Origin: Anaerolineaceae bacterium
GTDB lineage: Bacteria; Chloroflexota; Anaerolineae; Anaerolineales; Anaerolineaceae
Reading direction: 5' to 3'
Length of the DNA: 64,000 bases
Assembly (NCBI GenBank): GCA_016841365.1
Contig: JAENZI010000004.1
Span: 124,001-188,000 of the forward strand
The position numbers were made by a program, and so were the translations under genes. Under the pieces are notes generated by a model. It was not told where the DNA came from, searched no databases, and saw only the letters and a program-made list of their open reading frames with translations. Shown one piece after another: positions 59,550-64,000 of the stretch (within the stretch, counting starts at the first letter, position 1; every line of letters begins with the position of its first letter).

Positions 59550-61448
59550 TCATTCTACCATATCGAGGGAGGTTCCCTGGATATGGATGGCTGCGCCAGG
59601 GATGGTTTCAATCAATAGATTGAGGATGGCTTCTTGATTGCCCTCGCGGGCATATTCAATTAATTGATCCACGATGACCGTCAGTTGTTTGGAGGAGATG
59701 GTCGTCTCACTATCCACGCGGTAGATGTCGGGGTGGGTCGTCGGCGAGTAGGCAAAACCCTGATCCCACAGGTCCTCGCTTAGTTTTTCTCCCGGGCGGA
59801 TGCCGGTGAATACGATCTCAATGTCTTTGCCCGGTTCCAGACCAGAAAGACGGATCAGGTCTTCAGCCAGGTCAACGATCTTGACCGGTTCACCCATTTC
59901 GAGGATGTAATTTTCTCCGCCTTCGCTCATCGCGGAAGCCTGCAAAACCAGGTGAACCGCTTCGGGGATGGTCATGAAGTAGCGTGTCATCTCAGGGTGG
60001 GTGACGGTTACCGGCCCGCCGGCTGCAATCTGACGTTTGAAGCGGGGGACCACACTCCCCCGGCTGCCCAAAACGTTGCCGAACCGAACGACCGAAAAAG
60101 CGCGGTTATGCTGGTAGGCAGCATCCAGTACGAGCATTTCTGCGATGCGTTTGGTGGCGCCCATCACGCTGACCGGGCGGATGGCTTTGTCTGTTGAGAT
60201 CATCACCAGCCGTTCGATATTATGCGCCAATGCAGCTTTGACAATATTGCGGGTGCCCTCAATATTATTGGTGATCGCCTCTTCGATGTTATTTTCCATC
60301 AGGGGGACGTGTTTATGCGCCGCAGTGTGAAAGATGATATCGGGTTGCCAACGCTCAAAGATGACAGAAAGGCGGGGTAGGTCACGCACATCGGCAATCA
60401 GCGGGACGATGTCGATATGGCTGAAGCCGTCTAATAAGGACTGGAGCGTGTTGAAGATGCTGTTTTCTCCATGTCCGAGCATGAGCAGCTTTTGGGGGTT
60501 GAGGCGCGCAATCTGGCTGCAAAGTTCGCTGCCAATCGAACCGCCTGCGCCTGTGACCATAACCACACGGCCTTCTAAAACTTCACCCAGCGCTTCGGTC
60601 TCCATTTGAACCGGTTCACGCCGGAGGAGGTCTGCGATATCGACTTCGCGCAATCGGCTGACGCTGACATTGCCGCCCAGCAGCTCATAAAGGCCAGGCA
60701 TGGTACGGAAGGGGATGCCCATCCGGTGACACACCTCCGCCACCCTGCGCAAGACTTTGCCGGCAGCGCTGGGAATGGCAAGGATCACCTCGTCCACATG
60801 GCGGGTCTTTAGTATGTGATCGATTTGACTGAGAGGCGCCAATACGGGGATGCCGTGGATCTTGCTTTTTTGTTTATTCGGGTCATCATCCAGGAAACCC
60901 ATGGGTTTCATGTTGAGCTGCGGGTTTTTGAGCAGTTCACGCACCACCATTGCGCCTGCATCGCCCGCGCCGATCACCAGCACCCATTTTTTGCGGCGCA
61001 TGAATTTGCTGTCGCTTTCAGCCGCAGATGAGGATGTCTCAGCCAGGACACGGATCAGGAAACGGGTTCCACCGATCAGAGTCATTGAAAGCAGCCAGTC
61101 AATCACCAAAACAGACCTGGGGAAGCCAATGAATACGCCTGCACCGAATAACCCAAGCATGGCGCCGGTCAGGATCATTGACGAAACGGTGACTGCCGAA
61201 AGGATCAGCACCAGCTCTCGGATGCTGGCGTAGCGCCACAAGCGGCGATAGATGCCAAACAGGTAATAGACCAGCGGTTTGATGACGATTGCAATCCCCA
61301 GCATCCACAGCAAGCTGACCTCGTAGGTTGGGAAGATTGCGATCAGTTCTAAGCGGATTACATAGCTGGCCAGCACGGAAACAGCACTCAGGAAAATATC
61401 CCCCAAAAGCATGTAGCGATTTCGAATTCTAATACCGAAAATTGACAT
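59550..61448 (-). CDS. FlaA1/PglF-like nucleotide-sugar 4,6-dehydratase (polysaccharide biosynthesis protein)
   Basis: 632 aa. Four N-terminal membrane helices, a first Rossmann region (VLVIGAGDAGAMVVRELLKN) and a second SDR domain with VTGAGGSIGSELC (NAD site) and MISTDKAIRPVSVMGATKRIAEM. In the catalytic triad the Tyr is Met (VMGATK), the known variant of the FlaA1/PglF dehydratases that act on UDP-GlcNAc. It probably makes a UDP-4-keto-6-deoxy sugar. I start at ATG 61448, since the first in-frame codon (TTG 61487) overlaps the upstream gene; AAAGG lies 9 bases before it. It follows the sugar transferase by 19 bases. Confidence 0.88.
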   Translation of the reverse strand: MSIFGIRIRNRYMLLGDIFLSAVSVLASYVIRLELIAIFPTYEVSLLWMLGIAIVIKPLVYYLFGIYRRLWRYASIRELVLILSAVTVSSMILTGAMLGLFGAGVFIGFPRSVLVIDWLLSMTLIGGTRFLIRVLAETSSSAAESDSKFMRRKKWVLVIGAGDAGAMVVRELLKNPQLNMKPMGFLDDDPNKQKSKIHGIPVLAPLSQIDHILKTRHVDEVILAIPSAAGKVLRRVAEVCHRMGIPFRTMPGLYELLGGNVSVSRLREVDIADLLRREPVQMETEALGEVLEGRVVMVTGAGGSIGSELCSQIARLNPQKLLMLGHGENSIFNTLQSLLDGFSHIDIVPLIADVRDLPRLSVIFERWQPDIIFHTAAHKHVPLMENNIEEAITNNIEGTRNIVKAALAHNIERLVMISTDKAIRPVSVMGATKRIAEMLVLDAAYQHNRAFSVVRFGNVLGSRGSVVPRFKRQIAAGGPVTVTHPEMTRYFMTIPEAVHLVLQASAMSEGGENYILEMGEPVKIVDLAEDLIRLSGLEPGKDIEIVFTGIRPGEKLSEDLWDQGFAYSPTTHPDIYRVDSETTISSKQLTVIVDQLIEYAREGNQEAILNLLIETIPGAAIHIQGTSLDMVE

Positions 61449-61467
61449 CAGGGAATTGCCTTTGGTG

Positions 61468-62883
61468 TTATTGGCCTTTGAACCCAAAAACCTGTCCGAC
61501 GGTTCTCAGGATAATGGAAATATCCATCAGCAGATGGCGGTGCTCAATATAATACAGGTCGTATTCTAATTTAATGGCGGTTTCATTGACTGTGCCTGCA
61601 TAGCCAAAATTGATTTGCGCCCAACCGGTGATGCCGGGTTTGACCAATAACCGGGCGCGGTAAAAGGGGATTTGATTCTGGAAGTATTCCACCAGTTGCG
61701 GGCGCTCGGCGCGGGGGCCGACCAGGCTCATCTCGCCTCGCAGGACGTTGATAAATTGTGGCAGTTCATCCAGGTGTGATTTGCGCAAGAACCAACCAAA
61801 CCTTGTCACACGCTCGTCGTTTTCCTCTGCCATGCGAACGCCGTCTTTTTCAGCATCCCGTTCCATGGTGCGGAATTTGATGATTTTGAAGGGTTGACCG
61901 CCGCGGCCGAGCCTTTCCTGGGTGAAGAAGATGGGGAAACCCGATTCAAGCAAAATGCCGAGGCTGATGAACGGAAAGAAGACGATCATCATTAAGAAAC
62001 CGATCAACCCACCTGTAAAATCGATCAGATTCTTTGAGAGTTGATAGAGCGTACTGGTGTGGGTACGTTCGACGAAGGATCGCACGATCCATTCTGCTTC
62101 AAGCAAAAATATCGGAACCCGTGACAACAGGTCCTCATAGATCTGCGGCATGGTAGATAACCCAACGCCCATCTCCTGTGCCGTCAGGACGGATTGGAAC
62201 ATATCGCCCTTCATCTCGCCGCTGATCGCCAGGATCAGTTCGGAAATATCTTGTTCTTTGATGATATCGATTAAGGTGTGATTATCGCCGATCACGTGGT
62301 AGTCCCCGATCTGGTCACCCTGTTTTTGCGGGTCGTCATCGATCAACCCGATCACGTTGAAGGGGGGTGGTGATTGGTCGGTAATCACTTTAACCAGGGT
62401 TTCGCCTGCGTTGCCCGCACCGATGATCAACACGCGCCGCAGCAGGTGCGGAGAGGTGAATAATTGGATGTAGATCAGCCGCCACACAAGCGTGAGCAAG
62501 ACGGCAAAGACGATAAAGAACGAGACGCCGCGCCGCGGCAGTGAATTGGGCTCGGAGGTGAAGTAGATCAGCAAATAGACCAGCGAGGTGATCAGCGCGG
62601 CCAGGCCGATTCCTTTGAGCGTCTCACGGATATTGCTGGCGCGGTGGACATCGTAAAGCTCAACCAGCAGGATGACCCAAAAGATGGGCAGTAAAAAGTA
62701 CCAGAATGGTGGGCGGTCCCGGATGAATTCGAGGGAGAACTGCATCCATGCGTCACCGGCAGCCCAAAGGTATAGCGCAAAGAACAGCGAAACAAGAGAC
62801 ATCAGCACATCCCCAATGAGCAGGATGATCACCCTTTCGGATGCGCTCAGAAGCCATCTTTTTGGTCTTGATTTTGTTTCCAT
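61468..62883 (-). CDS. Undecaprenyl-phosphate sugar phosphotransferase (WbaP/WcaJ-like)
   Basis: 471-aa polyisoprenyl-phosphate hexose-1-phosphate transferase. Five membrane segments, a CoA-binding-like Rossmann domain (VLIIGAGNAGETLVKVI), and a C-terminal bacterial sugar transferase domain with the conserved FKIIKFRTMERDAE, DELPQFINVLRGEMSLVGPR and KPGITGWAQINFGYAG. It starts repeat-unit assembly by attaching the first sugar phosphate to the lipid carrier. It lies between the GT2 gene (10 bases) and the FlaA1-like gene, which probably supplies its sugar. Confidence 0.92.
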   Translation of the reverse strand: METKSRPKRWLLSASERVIILLIGDVLMSLVSLFFALYLWAAGDAWMQFSLEFIRDRPPFWYFLLPIFWVILLVELYDVHRASNIRETLKGIGLAALITSLVYLLIYFTSEPNSLPRRGVSFFIVFAVLLTLVWRLIYIQLFTSPHLLRRVLIIGAGNAGETLVKVITDQSPPPFNVIGLIDDDPQKQGDQIGDYHVIGDNHTLIDIIKEQDISELILAISGEMKGDMFQSVLTAQEMGVGLSTMPQIYEDLLSRVPIFLLEAEWIVRSFVERTHTSTLYQLSKNLIDFTGGLIGFLMMIVFFPFISLGILLESGFPIFFTQERLGRGGQPFKIIKFRTMERDAEKDGVRMAEENDERVTRFGWFLRKSHLDELPQFINVLRGEMSLVGPRAERPQLVEYFQNQIPFYRARLLVKPGITGWAQINFGYAGTVNETAIKLEYDLYYIEHRHLLMDISIILRTVGQVFGFKGQ

Positions 62884-62893
62884 AGCTTACATT

Positions 62894-63898
62894 TTAACCG
62901 TTATTTTGTTTTTGAGGGCGCAGCACGCCCCATAGAAAGCCCGATCCCCAGGCGAAGTGCATGGTAGCGATCGCCAGTGGCACGCCCAGGATGTGTGCAG
63001 CCTGTTTATGCCTGAGGGCAAGCTGAACACCTGCTGCAAATAAAAATAGCAAGTAAATGACCAAGACACCTGCCAGCGTCCACAGCGCTGGTCTTAAAAA
63101 CAGCCCCAACACCATCAGCAGGATCAGCCACAGAACGAACAGTGGCGGCAGCGCCTGGCGCCAGCGCAGCGTATCGGGGTAGCGGCGCAACATTTGCCGC
63201 TTCCAGTAGCCATAGCGCCAGTATTGCCTGGCCAGGTCTTTGAGATTACCCCGGGCATAATATACGGAGCGAATTTGAGGGTCGAGCCATACCTTGCCAC
63301 CCTGTTTGCGGATGCGGGTGTTGAACTCGTAGTCTTCGTTGGTCAGCAGAGTCTCGTCAAATAACCCGATCTGGTCGAGCAGCGAGCGGTAGAAAGCACC
63401 AAAGGGCACAGTATCCACCTCGCTTGCTTGATCAGCATAGCGGTAAAGCGCATCACCGACACCGATCGGGTGGCCCGCGGCGGCAGCAATTCCCCGGGCG
63501 ATCCAGTGATCTCTGCCCGGCTGGATATCCCATACACCGCCCACATTTTGCCCGCGCCCTGCGCTGAGCGCTTTCACCGAACGTTCGACATAATCCGATT
63601 GGGGATGTGAGTGGGCATCCAGGCGGATGATGATTTCGCCAGAGGAGGCGTTGATGGCTGTGTTGAGCGCGGCAGGGATGATCTTTTTGAGATTGGGGAC
63701 CAGGGTGATCTTCAGGTCGGGATGGTCCGTTCCCCATGAGTCGATCACAGCCCGGGTGCCATCTGTTGAGCCGCCATCGGCGATGACCACCTCCATAGCA
63801 TCCAGTGGATAGGTTTGCACATGCAGCGCATCCAGCAGGAGCGTGATGGTCGCCCATTCGTTGTAACAGGGAATGATGATGGAGACTTCTGTGGTCAT
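62894..63898 (-). CDS. Glycosyltransferase family 2 (ExoA-like)
   Basis: 334 aa, GT-A inverting transferase plus C-terminal membrane helices. Motifs VSIIIPCYNEW at the N-terminus, VIADGGSTDGTRAV (DXD-like region), a GGVWDIQPGRDHW variant and TNEDYEFNTRIRKQGGKVW for acceptor binding, as in succinoglycan-type ExoA. I start at ATG 63898: it overlaps the stop of an upstream gene (ATGA) and follows GGAAAG, while the ATG at 63919 has no ribosome site. Three C-terminal helices would place it at the membrane. Confidence 0.88.
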   Translation of the reverse strand: MTTEVSIIIPCYNEWATITLLLDALHVQTYPLDAMEVVIADGGSTDGTRAVIDSWGTDHPDLKITLVPNLKKIIPAALNTAINASSGEIIIRLDAHSHPQSDYVERSVKALSAGRGQNVGGVWDIQPGRDHWIARGIAAAAGHPIGVGDALYRYADQASEVDTVPFGAFYRSLLDQIGLFDETLLTNEDYEFNTRIRKQGGKVWLDPQIRSVYYARGNLKDLARQYWRYGYWKRQMLRRYPDTLRWRQALPPLFVLWLILLMVLGLFLRPALWTLAGVLVIYLLFLFAAGVQLALRHKQAAHILGVPLAIATMHFAWGSGFLWGVLRPQKQNNG

Positions 63899-64000
63899 AG
63901 GGCTTTCCAGGATTGCCATCCGGGTTGGCCTAAAGCGGCTGGGTCAATGTCACGGATGGCAATCATAAGGTGCAAAAATGGGTTAGCGCATTTCAGTGCG
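63895..64000 (-). CDS. C-terminal end of an unidentified protein (cut by window end)
   Basis: The minus-strand frame is open from the window edge for about 34 codons, ending in ...AALGQPGWQSWKAL and TGA. The stop overlaps the GT2 start by ATGA, so it is very likely the end of a real upstream gene of the polysaccharide operon. Too little is present to name a family. Confidence 0.6.
   Translation of the reverse strand, partial: ALKCANPFLHLMIAIRDIDPAALGQPGWQSWKAL

Overview
The window looks like one piece of a bacterial chromosome from the phylum Chloroflexota, most likely class Anaerolineae. This is an inference from gene content and style, not from a marker gene: lipoproteins with Thr/Pro-rich linkers, a SpoVS homologue, DUF4332 and DUF4405 proteins, MelB-like (GPH) transporters, a bi-domain oxidoreductase beside a heparinase-like gene, and roughly balanced base composition. 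No rRNA, tRNA, CRISPR array, prophage or plasmid gene was seen.

Layout. 1-6.3 kb (mainly +): the 3' end of glgC, a DUF89 protein, a SERCA-like Ca2+ P-type ATPase, a membrane-bound universal stress protein (-) and a deoxynucleoside kinase. 6.4-12.6 kb (-): SpoVS, a large GNAT protein, two GPH symporters, a secreted protein of unknown function and a DUF4405 haem-binding membrane protein. The DUF4405 gene is divergent from a two-component pair (12.8-14.8 kb, +). 14.9-18.8 kb (-): an MFS transporter, surE and sufE-sufS. 18.9-27.1 kb (-): a phosphate-linked region with phoB-phoR, pstB and phoU, then after a terminator an operon of two thymidylate-kinase-like genes, a CHAD protein and a metallophosphoesterase fused to a degenerate SAM-hydrolase domain. 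27.1-32.5 kb (-): GT4, heparinase-like and bi-domain oxidoreductase genes leading directly into phoB-phoR.

33-42 kb is mixed: a LysM lipoprotein, folP, a CarH-type MerR/B12 regulator, a CapA-like lipoprotein, DUF4332, two MFS transporters and an ICMT-like methyltransferase. 42.2-46.6 kb (-) holds an ECF transporter (UPF0397 S component, double ATPase EcfA, EcfT) ending in an intact SAM hydrolase, with a structured leader of unknown class. 46.6-50.1 kb: aminoglycoside adenylyltransferase-like, GH130, ArsM and DUF35 genes. 50.2-55.5 kb (+): a strong promoter with an unknown 76-aa protein, an AlkX/YcaQ-like glycosylase, Nudix-GNAT, GNAT, rhomboid, and metK behind a SAM-I riboswitch. 55.6-56.4 kb: a RAYT transposase with REP hairpins. 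56.4-64 kb (-): a D-cysteine-desulfhydrase-like gene, two FemX-like genes, a FlaA1/PglF-like enzyme, an undecaprenyl-phosphate sugar transferase, a GT2 and the end of one more gene, forming a cell-envelope polysaccharide locus that continues past the window.

The genes that seem to work together are the PhoBR/PstB/PhoU and CHAD/kinase/phosphoesterase set, the envelope polysaccharide set, and a group around S-adenosylmethionine (MetK with its riboswitch, the ECF-linked SAM hydrolase, the degenerate SAM-hydrolase domain and two methyltransferases). At least four genes have a TATAAT box 6-9 bases before the start codon, which predicts leaderless mRNAs.
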